DNA of 64,000 bases, taken from positions 10,945,226 to 11,009,225 of the forward strand of contig NC_087074.1 in assembly GCF_026151205.1 (NCBI RefSeq), read 5' to 3'. The notes beneath the pieces were generated by a model, which had not been told where the DNA came from, searched no databases, and saw nothing but the letters and a program-made list of their open reading frames with translations. Of this stretch, positions 25,601 to 35,400 are shown piece by piece. Both the position numbers and the translations under genes were made by a program. The DNA is from Bolinopsis microptera (taxonomy: Eukaryota > Ctenophora > Tentaculata > Lobata > Bolinopsidae). Position 1 is the stretch's first letter. Each line of letters starts with the position of its first letter.

Positions 25601-26264
25601 CCGACTAGAAGAAGCTAACGAGTCCGAGATGCAGGCCGGTGCCCTCTCCAAACCCATATTCACCACAGACTTTGGAATGGGTAATGGCATGGTAACACCT
25701 GCTTGCAGTGTTCCCATGGTAACACCCATGGGAAGTGTTCCCTTTTCTCCCGCATTATCTCCCATGTTCAGTCAGAACCAGCGCAACTCTAACAAGCCTC
25801 TGACAGTGATAGAGCACCACCCTACCTCCAGTTTCTCTGACTCTCGACCTCACTCCAGTTATGCTCCTCTGGTTAGCCAGGCTCAGGGTCTGAACTCTCA
25901 GGCTGGCAACTCAGCAGCTGGCAACAGTGCTGGAAGTGATGTTACTAACCAGCTTAACTCTCTGCTTACCTCTGTTCTGAGCAGTATCAACAATGGCATG
26001 AACAACAACCTGAACAATACTATTAACAACAATCTGAACAACAATCTGAACAACAATCTAACCAGCAATCTAAATAATAACACCAACAAACATAAAACAG
26101 ACCAAGTTCCTCTAATGATTCCAGCTAGTTCTAACGATGAAAACGTGTCGTCATCTCTAGTAAACCAGCTCATTGAGCGGCTTTTATCAGTAGATTCTAC
26201 TGGAAACGAGGAGAAGCTTCTAGAAGCTGTGAACTCTAATCTAAATGGAATAACGCAACACTGA
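12804..26264 (+). CDS. FLYWCH-type zinc-finger nuclear protein, 8 exons, 900 residues
   Basis: Exons: 12804-12848, 13188-13343, 17280-17406, 18871-18953, 19101-20236, 20388-20569, 20729-20959, 25522-26264. All junctions keep phase; summed length is 2703 bases including TGA. Exon 1 (MLGESNSETTDECYQ) has a weak GTTTTA donor and is the least certain; exon 6 has a weak GTTCTT donor. Exons 2-3 form one zinc-binding module: GHVYYFKRTINKKN, then CRCGVWVCRHYRRLYCCCAV and a terminal HNH, matching the FLYWCH/WRKY-GCM pattern (Tyr-rich strand, paired Cys, H-x-H). A basic stretch (KKKRRCFKKR) in exon 5 looks like a nuclear localisation signal. Then come acidic Glu/Lys segments, long Ser/Thr/Pro-rich disorder, a conserved-looking helix (LENLLDILKEN), CTCKTMLRC, a basic patch (KGRGGRRSRG), PPPPPPP, and an Asn-rich tract (NNNLNNNLNN). 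Likely a DNA-binding transcription regulator. I cannot name an orthologue. Confidence 0.68.
13597..13629. repeat. poly-C run
   Basis: About 33 consecutive C, preceded by CCCCCCCCGGTC, inside intron 2 of the FLYWCH-like gene. The complementary G strand could form quadruplexes. Its true length is uncertain because long homopolymers are assembled poorly. Confidence 0.8.
13928..16678. repeat. 52-bp minisatellite, about 50 copies, each with an AP-1 motif
   Basis: Unit of 52 bases containing GTGAGGTATGAAGATGACTC followed by AGTGTGCGGTGATGTTATAG and a TTCTCCTGTAAA variant. Nearly all copies keep TGACTCA, the perfect AP-1/TRE heptamer. Two variants read TGAGTCA (near 14190 and 15018), which is the reverse complement and still AP-1. 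Variable positions are confined to a few sites (GATGTTA or GCTGTTA; TTCTCC, TTATCC or CTCTCT). Two shortened units lacking GTGAGG occur at 14221 and 15049, about 828 bases apart and within the same variant order, showing a higher-order block duplication. It lies in intron 2 of the FLYWCH-like gene. Confidence 0.95.
17051..17096. repeat. C-rich low-complexity tract
   Basis: A run of 13 C followed by CCCTCCCCTCCC-type sequence within intron 2. Quadruplex-prone on the opposite strand. No other function seen. Confidence 0.7.
17412..17530. repeat. CACTCTCCCT low-complexity repeat
   Basis: Imperfect tandem CACTCTCCCT units with two TCACAGTTCACCCT interruptions, just after the donor of exon 3 in the FLYWCH-like gene. 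Open frames here are artefacts. Confidence 0.75.
17667..18045. promoter_or_regulatory. second CACGTG cluster (10 sites), intron 3
   Basis: Ten CACGTG sites in about 380 bases, including back-to-back CCACGTGGTG, CCACGTGGTA and CCACGTGTCA at 17920-17980. It is similar in density to the cluster at 8242-9673 and lies inside intron 3 of the FLYWCH-like gene, so it may be an intronic enhancer. Function is inferred from motif density only. Confidence 0.45.
18160..18790. repeat. 14-bp minisatellite TACTGTTACCTGGT
   Basis: About 40 copies of TACTGTTACCTGGT, with point variants (TAGT, TTGGT, CATGGT) and two near-identical interruptions, GTTACTGTGACCCCCTGTGA at 18235 and 18481 and ATTACAGTATTACCTGGTTA at 18449 and 18774. 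The repeated interruptions indicate a larger duplication of about 0.25-0.3 kb. All open frames across it are repeat translations. Confidence 0.95.
21209..21456. mobile_element. 248-bp MITE with 22-bp terminal inverted repeats
   Basis: Ends are CCGGTCCCGTCAGAATGGGG and, inverted, CCGGTCCCGTCAGGATGGGG; one mismatch over the first 22 bases. No coding capacity. It lies in intron 7 of the FLYWCH-like gene, upstream of the Penelope-like element. No clear target duplication; superfamily unknown. Confidence 0.65.
21744..25244 (-). mobile_element. full-length Penelope-like element with 103-bp direct terminal repeats
   Basis: Identical 103-bp direct repeats at 21744-21846 and 25142-25244 bound a 3.5-kb unit with one intact minus-strand ORF. 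Direct terminal repeats created by partial tandem copies (pseudo-LTRs) are typical of Penelope-like elements. The element sits in intron 7 of the FLYWCH-like gene, antisense to it. Identical repeats plus an open ORF imply a recent insertion. Confidence 0.88.
22108..25053 (-). CDS. Penelope-like polyprotein: reverse transcriptase plus C-terminal GIY-YIG endonuclease
   Basis: 981 codons without a break. Residues 1-200 are Lys/Arg-rich and helical. The core RT includes ADKGGAIIIVTPQ, YGYPLLKIHK, a SFSIDIVSLYDSLQ block, GVPTGGINSVDCGNIALFF and the catalytic pair in RFVDDISGQ, followed by FLDIQYKF. Near residue 840 a Cys pair (GRPCQTCQLV) precedes a GIY-YIG nuclease: NIVYGATCKLC, then VYVGKT, QRVNGHR, and a late Glu region (RKSEQFYINKL). 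RT followed by a C-terminal GIY-YIG is the canonical EN+ Penelope layout. The family may be Penelope/Poseidon, Neptune or the 'Hydra' clade; I cannot decide without a tree. Both catalytic centres look intact, so the copy may be active. Confidence 0.93.
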   Translation of the reverse strand: MLKDCLKEAYANANLVTFHDLEINRLSLLRKCLLTKRPVQSLRASGLKALPEEQARALLQEVETKATLRAIENKSRQINILKKQIADIQRDHPDSPELIKDSKLLHIQQKKLLKKMKFLEECDGTKFSEWKPKKKVVAVSVNQFTRKVTAKKLKRKLKAKARKNRKKEQAMRKKAKEALERNLVVNLTDIDIPDYSIAVLSYGPGWIPCPDFDEMQFKVDGYNAANKQAWKAVFKNSARDNEVPMELLKKPVTAPCTSLEDPAIKSAKDNIVNFVDNFKPRKVESNMNRYESEGYMWLKKAVKDGLIAITSADKGGAIIIVTPQIIKDITSAKVEDPLRYRPLQTDPTGSLRGRLLELWSSGLERKYVSGEQSKCVVGLIQKSDRDTLSQSTSDLVKPDIPYGYPLLKIHKLTETELREKKIPPSRFVTDLSRGVTARSDKFVVWKWLGPLARDYCIDLVKDSTAALIKLEELAASGQVVDTWISFSIDIVSLYDSLQHSLVMSALDDAMESCRPDWSEEFRTWLKGLIQLSFDSAVLKNADNWYEVVNGVPTGGINSVDCGNIALFFVLKSLVYDPVVRPEELKNLDRFVDDISGQGMWRGSMIGFEEWVGSLRSKMVDNYGLDITYEVKPITEFTQFLDIQYKFVGGRLTTDLFRKPTDANRYLEFSSFHPRHTFRSIVFSQALRYRRIINDDVLLDERLAELQLFFERSSYPTDMVREVISDVRSIPRTLQYKAKDQGPPSFTPWIVTFGAGYEETKEKAKEASNIISNSRTWSSENPERIPKLQVVTRRAPNLKDTLFKRKKLALGSESRTTDPCTKPGEKKKGRPCQTCQLVSGNSMVSNNGHSVRTQGGNCKTRNIVYGATCKLCTVNNVYVGKTVTSLSQRVNGHRSKYYEILEASSKGNVESHRDFDDENVLRSHLFSVHNLRERSVFNESFHFDILCSTSPDNIRKSEQFYINKLKTLYPFGLNNVNSVSGS
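25315..25490. repeat. ACATTACCCCTGCATA tandem repeat
   Basis: Imperfect tandem units of CATAACATTACCCC(T/C)G and ACATTACCCC with two flanking copies of CCTAGGCCCGCCCTA, in intron 7 just upstream of exon 8. No function seen. Confidence 0.8.
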
Positions 26265-26352
26265 TGGTAGTACTAGTTGAGTGGTAGAGCAGCCAACTGG
26301 GTTGATCCTCAGCCTCATATTCGAGAGAGTTGGTTTGAATCTCGGTACCGCC
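26264..26352 (+). repeat. degenerate tRNA-like (SINE-head-like) sequence
   Basis: A 7-bp terminal pairing ATGGTAG / CTACCAT encloses A-box-like GTTGAGTGGTAGAGCAG and B-box-like GGTTTGAATCTC. The T arm does not pair properly and no clean anticodon arm forms, so it is not a functional tRNA. It starts right at the stop codon of the FLYWCH-like gene, so it would lie in its 3' UTR. A tRNA-derived SINE head is the simplest reading. Confidence 0.35.
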
Positions 26353-27105
26353 CTACCATAGGTTCTATATTTATTATTCACATGAATCAGACGATTTCTT
26401 GCAGTGTAACAATTCCCAAATGTGACAGAGAACTGTGCCACTGTTTGACAATGTGACAGAGTTCCGTTTAATAACATTGGCCAGGGGTCACAACATTGGC
26501 CAGGGGTTTTAAGTTTTTAATACAGATTTCACTAAACTGGAGGTTTTTAACGTGTTTCTAATAAGAATTGTTTGTTTTAAAGCTTTTATAAATAATTTCA
26601 TGATAAATTTATTACTAATATTATTAATATTAGTAATATCATTAATAATATTATTAATATTAGACTCTATAGAGTGCATGCTTATTCTTGCAATCTGGCA
26701 TGTACCTGAACTTTGAATGAAAGTATTTTCTGACTTGTGTTGGAAATAGAATGGATATATTGATAATGATGGTAAGTCGTATTGTTATTTCACAACGTCA
26801 CCAGTCACGTGGTTTAGCACAACGTCACGTGGTGAGACGTCAATTGAAGACTTATGTTCATTAACTGTTTTTAACAGTATTTTATTCACGGGTTCACTAC
26901 ACAATAATTTTACCGTGAAATTTAATGGAATTTATTTCAAATTGAATTTTCTCTCATTTTGAAAATATTACCTTTTTCATTTTTGAAGTTTTTAATACCA
27001 GAATTTGATGTTATGAATTTAGTTTTTGTAAGAAATTGTTTCAGCTAAAACTTGTGATTCATTTTATTTCTAGAAATTAAAATGTCAGAATTTATGCATA
27101 TTTAT
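26353..27105. other. AT-rich intergenic stretch
   Basis: Probable 3' UTR and downstream flank of the FLYWCH-like gene, with a short (ATTATTAATATTAGTA)-type palindromic run at 26608-26662 and two CACGTG sites near 26800-26830. No gene seen. Confidence 0.45.
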
Positions 27106-28394
27106 TTGTAGGTTTACAACCTACCAGGACGCGCGCCGAGTATGGAACAGATATTTTACGAGTATCACCCGTTAAATATTTATTACCTGGGGAACTCAGG
27201 CTTATTTAAAAACAGCGAAAGTTATAATTAAACCTAGAATATACTTGTATGACGTCGTGACCCCCACTCGGGCGTGGCGGGTCATACAACGTATGACAAG
27301 AATATACATTAATTTGAAGCATTAAATTATGCATCATGCATACTGCCACCGGAGTGCACGCTTCGGGTTCGCGTGCACGAGAGAGGTATACAACGTGTAG
27401 CAAGGACTTGTAAGTGTATAATCCACCAAAACGCGGGTGGCGATTAGATTTTGACCGTTCTGTGTACATTTGTCATTACCTGGGGACCTCAGGCTATCAT
27501 GTTTATAAACAATAGAGATTAGGCGGAATGACAGGCTGAGCGCGGCCCAGTAACCTGTAACATTTGTAAATGCTAATTTTTATTTTTATGGTAAGTATTT
27601 TAAGTTAAAGTGCTACAAATCTTTATACTATTTTCACTTGCTCTAACCAGAGCCCTCTCACTTGCAGTAGCGCGCAACTTGTGAAACAAGCGCGTCACGC
27701 AGTACGCGTATACACATGGTTAATTGACGATGTCAATTCATGGCAGCTCGGCGCGGCACAGTAGCGCATTTCGCCGATCTAGCTGTGAGAAGCCTCATTG
27801 GTGATTGGTGCGCGGCGCGGCACAGTAACGCATCGCGCTACAAACACATGGCTATGTGAACATTGCTCTAACCAGAGCCCTCTCCACTCTCGCTTGTAGT
27901 ATAGCTTGTAGGTTTACAACCTACCAGGACGCGCGCCGAGTATGGAACAGATATTTTACGAGTATCACCCGTTAAAGTATAGCGCGCGACCGCCGAAGCA
28001 CGAAAGCGGCACAGTCTATATTATTTGTGAAACAAGCGCGTCATGCAGTACGCGAATATATTAGACTCATGGCTAGGTAAAGATTAAGCATTAAGGTGGA
28101 CGCTGGAAGTGAATAAAAGCTAAAATTAAATACTAAAGTCAACGCGTCAACCTTCATTTTACTTTGGTCTCGAACAACAAATAAAACAACAATGAATTAA
28201 TTATGAATCGTATGAGCGAGAAAAATAAAACGAGGCAAGCTAAACAAGCTTTCAATTTTTGCAAAATAAACTGACCCGCCCGTGCTACTTCGCCTAATTT
28301 CTTAACCGGTGATACTCGTAAAATATCTTTTCCATATATTGGACCGTCGACGAGTCCAACCCGGCGCGCGTCTTGGTAGGTTGTAAACCTACAA
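27106..28394. mobile_element. TIR element with hairpin termini, non-autonomous
   Basis: Both ends are TTGTAGGTTTACAACCTACC, inverted at 28374-28394 with a perfect 21-bp match. Similarity continues inward (GACGCGCGCC). The terminal 21 bases are themselves near-palindromic (GTAGGTT...AACCTAC). A third copy, in the left-end orientation and matching about 65 bases (through GAGTATCACCCGTTAAA), lies at 27906, suggesting a nested or tandem copy. The interior is CpG-rich (GCGCGGC runs) and has no transposase ORF. Target duplication not evident. Confidence 0.65.
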
Positions 28395-30722
28395 CTAATT
28401 TCGAAAGGAATAAAGCAAATCATGATGAATATTTTAAGTTCAATCCCAATGTTGCTAATAAACGTTTTATTGACCTAAATTAATGGAAAGTAGTTAATAT
28501 CATTTAAACAATATATACATACAATCAAATCAAGTAGTGCAATTGGAAGACTGGAAGAGCACAATCAATTCAAGTGTTACAGTTAGCAGAGCACAAAACA
28601 TAGGTAACGGAAATGGTTGTACGAGATTTTTGATAGAGGGTGTCATGTTTGATGTCAGTCTTCTTTCCTCTGTACCCACGAAGTAGTTAATCATTAATAT
28701 TACATAGTCTTTGAACCTATAATTTTATTTTTTATTTTTAATTTTCGTAGAAATATTTATAATGATGTGTGATGATGTTTTGTGATATTATTATTTGATT
28801 TTATTTGCTATTCATAGTTTGGCACAGTCATAATAAACATGATCAGTACTATACCATCATTTTATTAATACTTCACTTTATGAAGTCAATATCTTGTCAT
28901 TCTTAATTTTTTGATGTAAAGAATTTATATTTTTCTAGATTTTTTTGCTGTGACTCAAATGAGCAAATCTAAGGTTTTCCTGATTTCATTGTTTAAAGTT
29001 TGCTTGACTTTGATTTGCTTTAAATTGGGTCAGTTGCCAAAAATAGACTTTCTGTTTTGCCTTGAGACTGTTTCATTCAACACAAACATAATTTTTTGCT
29101 ACTTTCTTCCTATCAAGTTGAGGATTTTTCTTTTTATCGATTCTTTTGTTTCTTTTTGCTGTAAAAATAAGCTGGACATGGGTAGAGGAAAAACTGGCTC
29201 CATTGATAGACTGGATGATAAAGCGCCTCACTGCAGCCAGGACGAGAGTGCTGGTTTGAGGCTCTCAACCTCTCCCAGCCACGGTCCACGATTGACCTAA
29301 AGCGGAGGAAGGAAAAACATTAATCACTATGGTTCCAGTTCACTTTAATGTGTGTCTACTGAACGGCTGCATACAAGATTCAGGGCCTTTCCTCAGTTAA
29401 CTGTCAATTGCAGCTTCCTAGCCTGATTATCATGCTGAGACGACTGTGAGGGTTTCTCAGAGATTAATGGTACTTGGCTATTGTTAGCTCTAAACGTGAC
29501 CTCAACTCCACCAATTTGGCACAGCTGCAGATCTTTAGAACGACTTAAACTATCGTCTAGGCCTGTCTGTTTTTCTCCACTTGCCAAGCATCCGATTGAA
29601 TGGACTACATTGTTTGAAATAAACTAATTAATACTAATTAATTCTAGTTAACACAGGCATCTTATTTAGATGCAAAATAGCCATACTTGACCTCTTGAGA
29701 ACCACAGTCATCACTCTTAGAGGAGAAAGAGGATTGAAGAGTAATAGTGCTGTAAAAATAGCAGACTTGGATGTTGAGAAGGGAAGGTATGTGATGAGAA
29801 TACGATTACATTCCTTTGAGATGAATAATTAACTCTGGCGTTTTAGCGACTACTTTTTGAAACTGCAGGGTGGGCCACAAGTAACGTTACATACGCTCGC
29901 CTTTACAGCTCAGTCACTGATTGTCTGATTGAGGTAATTCTTTTTGGTATGACTTACTACCACTCATTTGAGAAATATGTTAAATCAAAGAATATTCATG
30001 TTCATTTTGTTCGAATGGAGGTTCATTTTCGCATTTATTTGATAGTTCTGATAATCGAATCGAGCAAAACTTTATTGAATTGTGTTTGGCCATTCGAATT
30101 ACGTTTGTCCTGAAAAATTGAGAGGTCTAGATTTTCAGATGACTGAGATATGAAGCATAACAAGTTTATTCATTACGTGTGATCCGGTGATTGGCTGACC
30201 TGATCACGTGATTAGGTGACCCGTTAAATGGTGAATGAAGCCCAGTTAAGGTGTTGTGTCACATAATCACCCAATCAATTCTGGTAACAAGATACACAAA
30301 TTGCTTGCTAACTTCGTCATTTCATATCCATTTTGCCTCATTTTTTCAGATCAGATTTAGCAGCAATTTATTATCTACAGACATTTAAGATAATTGGGTC
30401 TAGTATGTTTGGAAAGAACAATATAGGTGATTTAATATTATATGGGCGTGGTCTGAAATATTCGATTTTTGAATAATGTACATCATGCTGCACAGAATAG
30501 AATAAACCCTAAAGTGTACTTTTTTATCTTAATGAAGATATTAGTTAACTAGACTAGCTTTTCTAGACCTTCCTCCAACCCTCTGTTCAATATATCCTTT
30601 TGCAGATATGTAATAACTCAAAGCGATTCAAATTAGCAATATTCTTATCTTGATTGAATTACAACTCAAAGCAAGTTTGCAATTTGATGTTTGATTGTGA
30701 TTGATTAATATCCCCAATAGTG
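28395..30722. other. intergenic, no gene recognised
   Basis: AT-rich with a moderately GC-richer patch at 29170-29600. Open stretches in it are short and lack good splice sites. A CACGTG lies near 30205. The promoter of NDUFA6 should be at the right end. Confidence 0.4.
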
Positions 30723-31644
30723 ATGAGTAGGCAAGTTACAACTCGCATTGTTAGACCTATTCTTTCGAAAACTCCTGAAGAAGCAAGAAGAGGTATTTAT
30801 AAGTTAAAATACGTTTCATAAACGTAAGTCTCAGGAATAAAGAGCAGTTATAAATTAAAAAATGTTTAATAAATTGCTCTAATTTTTATTCTCTCAGACA
30901 ATTGAACCAAATCATGTATTTCAGGAGTAACTGCTTTGTATCGGGATTTTTATCGTGAGATGGAATGGACAATGAGATCTCACATGATGGATGTAAGCTG
31001 TTAAATAAATAAATTTTTGATAACACTTTGTGATATTCTAAAAGTGGCTCCTAGTCATTGATAGTTTAGGGTGCAGTTCCCTAGTTCCAGCCTAATAAGG
31101 CATGATGATTTACCTGTTACATCCTGTGAAACCGGACTATTAATATATTTTCCCTAGCCTTAATCAATACTGATCCACAGATCCCGATAGCTACGGCTAG
31201 AAAACAATTGAAAAAGGAGTTCCTGAAAAACAAGAACGTGACTGATATTCGAGTCATTGATCTTATGGTAGTTAAAGGTAGCCACTCACTAAAACAATAT
31301 CAAACTTTTATGTTACATCTGCGATTCTTTAATGTTATTTTATTGTGATCAGTCAGAAGAGCATGAAGTTTGTTGACAGTACCTTGTTCCTGTACTTTGA
31401 AGAACACGCAATGGCTGAGAAAGTATCATGTCCTCTGAAAATTCAAGACAGCTGTTTGATATTGTTTCAGTTATTCTTATCTAAAACACATTTTTTAGGT
31501 CGGCACACATTTGACGAATTCCACCAGTTTTGGGCACAAAATTACAACATATACAACTACTTTGATATCACGGACACACAGAAGCAAAAGAAAGAAGAGA
31601 GAAGTAACACTTTCTTAGACAATTTCTACAAATCATCCGATTAA
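30723..31644 (+). CDS. NDUFA6: NADH dehydrogenase (complex I) LYR-family subunit NDUFA6/B14, 4 exons, 126 residues
   Basis: Exons 30723-30792, 30925-30992, 31181-31277 and 31499-31644, phases 1, 0, 1, ending TAA. The protein starts MSRQVTTRIVRPILSKTPEE and keeps the LYR motif in exon 2 (GVTALYRDFYREMEW). ARKQLKKEFLKNKNVTD and VIDLMVVKGRHTFDEFHQFW follow, then a C-terminal DNFYKSSD. This matches B14, an accessory subunit in the matrix arm of mitochondrial complex I that binds the acyl carrier protein through its LYR helix. Length fits the family (about 125-130). The initiator ATG is the first in frame. AATAAA at 31681 is a likely polyadenylation signal. No duplication or damage is seen. Confidence 0.93.
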
Positions 31645-32488
31645 ATGTAACCGAGTAGATTTCAGCTCTTACAGAGTTGCAATAAAAATCTCTCCTTGTG
31701 TATATAAGACTTCTTGGGTGGTACAGGCCCACTAGAGAACTGGTATCAAGATAAACTCTGAGATCAATTCTACTTTAGCAAAACTAATAGTTCGCCGCAC
31801 CAGACTAATTTATAAATTAGGATGTCGTTCATTTCCTTGAACAATCGCTGCAAGATATGAGTTACATTGTGTCTACGATTTCTTGAATTACATCATTTGA
31901 GTTTTCTACTGAATAATAACTTATTGTAATACTGGTGGCTCGTTTTTCTATAACAACTGGGTGACTGTCGAGGTTAAAATTGATTTGCGATTTTCAATAA
32001 TAATTTCGATAGAGTGTAAGTGGTTTATATTATTACCCATATAAAAATTGCAATTGTATGATAATGTTATGAATGTGAGTACTGCAGAGGTGAACTCAGA
32101 CAGAAAAAAGCTAAAAATTTTACTATTGATCAACCGGGGGATCAACCCTCTGTAATGATAGTTAGATTTATATTAATAAATAACCTTAAAAACACTAGCT
32201 ATGCCTACAAATGGTTGATGGAAGAGGGGAGGCGATGTTGCTGCTGAGTTGAAGTTCACACACGATTTTTTAAACTACCGTGGTCCTCATTCCGAACATA
32301 GGAGGTAATTTCATGTCCTGAAAAAAATTCGAAATGTAAAAATTTTAAAAACGTAAAAATGAAGACTGTTCATAAAGTTATTTGCAGACAGTTAGCATCA
32401 CTCCAAAAGTTAAAAGTTGGATAGTTTCCCGCCAATATATTACAGTGTGGTTGTTTCCCACCGAAATGTGTTCAGGTGGTGTGGTGTG
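31645..32488. other. intergenic between NDUFA6 and USP12/46
   Basis: AT-rich 3' UTR/promoter interval with no further exon, RNA gene or repeat recognised. Confidence 0.4.
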
Positions 32489-35400
32489 ATGGGAGGGACC
32501 AGCTCTCAGCTGGAGCGTGACATCGGGGCCGAGTATCCCCTAAACGAGCATTACTACGGGCTCGTCAACTTCGGGAACACCTGCTATTGTAACTCGGTCC
32601 TACAAGCCCTCTTCTACTGCAAACCCTTCCGAGACAAGGTAAATTACAACCTCTTCTTTTTTATATTAGCAAGTGTACATCTTCTACTGGTAGGCCCTCC
32701 GGGGCCAACTTTTAAAGACGACATATTTACAACAAGCACATCGGATGAAACCCGCGTGTCTAATATTATAACCAATTAAACAATGTTTGTAGGAAAATAT
32801 TAAACAAGGAATGAAGATATTTTCATGCATGAGGAAATCATGTTTCTTTCATCATGGATTATTAAACATCGAATTTACTGTAATTGTCTGAAAGGATATC
32901 TCATCATCTGTATTAGTTAAAATCATATACTGCACAACAACTAATGCGTTATTGATATACTACAAATTAGTCTCGGAGATAATAGTGAACTTTCTCCTCT
33001 CGGGGTGTAACATTGGTCTCACTTTCCACTGGTACACAATTGAAAGCATGTTAATCAGCAAGGTAAATAACTCCATTGTGGTGAAAATACTAGCCCCCAA
33101 AAACAGCCCCATAACACCCCCAATGTCACCCAACAAGTTATCAAAATCATACGCCACCACCTCTTCCACATCAGTAATGGAACTGGAACCGAAGAAAATG
33201 TCCACTTTAGCCATGTTCCTTGCCACGTCCTTGACGGTGTAGTTGAGGAAACGTTTGAACTTTTGTTTGTGTGAAGGACGAGTTTTCCAGGTGTTGAGTT
33301 TGTAGATGATCTCGGTTTCTGGGATAGGGTGAGCTGTAACAGTGCTCCTAAAGACTGTGTAAATACAGGCTTCAATGTCACAATCACAGTTGTGGTGTTC
33401 TGTGTTCACGTCCGCAAACTCTAGCACATACCTGGAAAGATCTAGGTTTTAGTAATTAATAACTCATTATATCGTTAACTTGAAGGACTGAGCTTAGATC
33501 GTTTGTAGGTTTACATCAAATTTGATAAACGTTTATTATATCTTCTAGCAGTTTAACTTGCATCACTTGTCCAACAGTTAAGGCCAGGGGGCAGGGGGGG
33601 GTCTTTATGAAATTTCTCTCGAAATTGATTTTATAGTTGTTTCTGATAGAGGGGAGTGATATCTATCTGCTGCTTTTGGTCCCATGGAAAAATATTGTTC
33701 CTAGCCGAATTTATTGCCGGTCAAAGGTCAGCGTGCATGTGTAATTGTATTGCGCGAGCGATTTTCAATCGCGCGCCCTGAAAATCGAGTCTAAAATTCT
33801 CCTCCTACATTTTTTGAGCATCACCTTGAAACTTTCAGGATATGTTCTAAGGACCATTTAAAAGATTCCATTCGATCAGAATTTTAAGATAGGCGCAATA
33901 CAATTACACATGCACGCTGACCTTTGACCGGCAATAAATTCGGCTAGGAACAATATTTTTCCATGGGACCAAAAGCAGCAGATAGATATCACTCCCCTCT
34001 ATCAGAAACAACTATAAAATCAATTTCGAGAGAAATTTCATAAAGACCCCCCCCCCCCCTGCCCCCTTAAGCGCTCATAATATTACGTTGACCAATGACC
34101 ATGTTGAAATGATGAAATGAATGAATAGCATCGTAAATAAGAGCAAAGTCCGCACAAGCGAACTGTTAAATAGTAAAAACTAAATAGTTAAGTAACTTAC
34201 ACATCAAATACCCCCATGGTAATAGTGTCTGTACACTTTATAGTATATCGTATTGTAAATTATAACAACTCTATGAATCCATTACATTCGTTGAGGCTAT
34301 GTAGTTAGAGACAGTTAACCTCGATGCTGCTCGGGTTGGCGAGCTCTACAGCTTTATAACTTTATTACTATACTACTAGTACTACTATCATATTCCTATA
34401 TTAGTAATATAGGAATAATATTATTACTATATTACTAGTACTATTATATTACTTTATTACTAGTATACGTTAATAGTATATTCCTATATTCCTATATTAT
34501 TGCTAGTACCATATAACTGTTTTATTATGGAACCTACTGTAAGTAAGCGTGTAGACTGCAATCAGCGACCTCCTTCAGGGTACACTCAGTGTAGTTGTAC
34601 ACATCGTTCAGGGGTGGAGTAGTGTTCAGACACCCACATGTCCTGTTCAGCATCCTGTCCCTGCAATCCAACAAACAAGTTGACTGATCGTACCTGCCAT
34701 ACCCAGACCGCACCCCCTGTTTCTCCGCACAGTGCTCCTTACTCGCGCGTATGTTCATGGTGTCCAGGTTAATGTAGTAGGCGTACCCCGGTGAGATGTG
34801 TATACCATTGTTTACTGAAGCTCCGTATCTCTCTGACTCGTGAGTGGCTAGCACCCAGCCTACATTGTCACGTGGGTCCGAGTACTCGTCTCTGTCAGCG
34901 AGGAAGATGAGGGATAACACACCGTAGTCACCACTCTTGCCGTGCAGGGTTCCTGCTGGGTTGATCCTGAAACAACTACCACTCACAAACTCCACATCCC
35001 GCTCGTAGTAGTCTAGCCCCATGTCTGTTTTATCACAGTATCTCATGTGTCCTTGTGTGCAAGTGATGAATGTGTCGTTGTGCATTTGAGCGCTGCGCAG
35101 TAGTTCCGCGTAAGTCTCGTTCTCGTGTTTGACCATCTCTGGGCTGTTCCAATTCAGTGAATGAAGCAGTTCGAAGTTGAAATTAGACACACCTCGCCAC
35201 CAATCCTTGAGCTCCGGCTTGTCGTCCAGATAAGTCTTCCTTATTTTGTTCTTGTTACAAGCAGTGATTGTGGGGAACTTCATGATAGCCGCTGCAGAGG
35301 CAGGGTGCATCTCATACCTGCTGGTAGTAGCTCCAGCAAGGTACTTTCTGACGCTGAGAGAGGCTCTGAAGATACAGAAGGTGACGGCGCTGACCCACAG

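Noticed and set aside
26264-26352. Functional tRNA gene
   Set aside because: Acceptor-like ends pair and B-box is near consensus, but T and anticodon arms fail; kept only as tRNA-like sequence.
29656-29789. Possible orphan exon, 44 open codons between an acceptor and a GTATGT donor
   Set aside because: Length is within chance for open sequence and no partner exon or homology was recognised.
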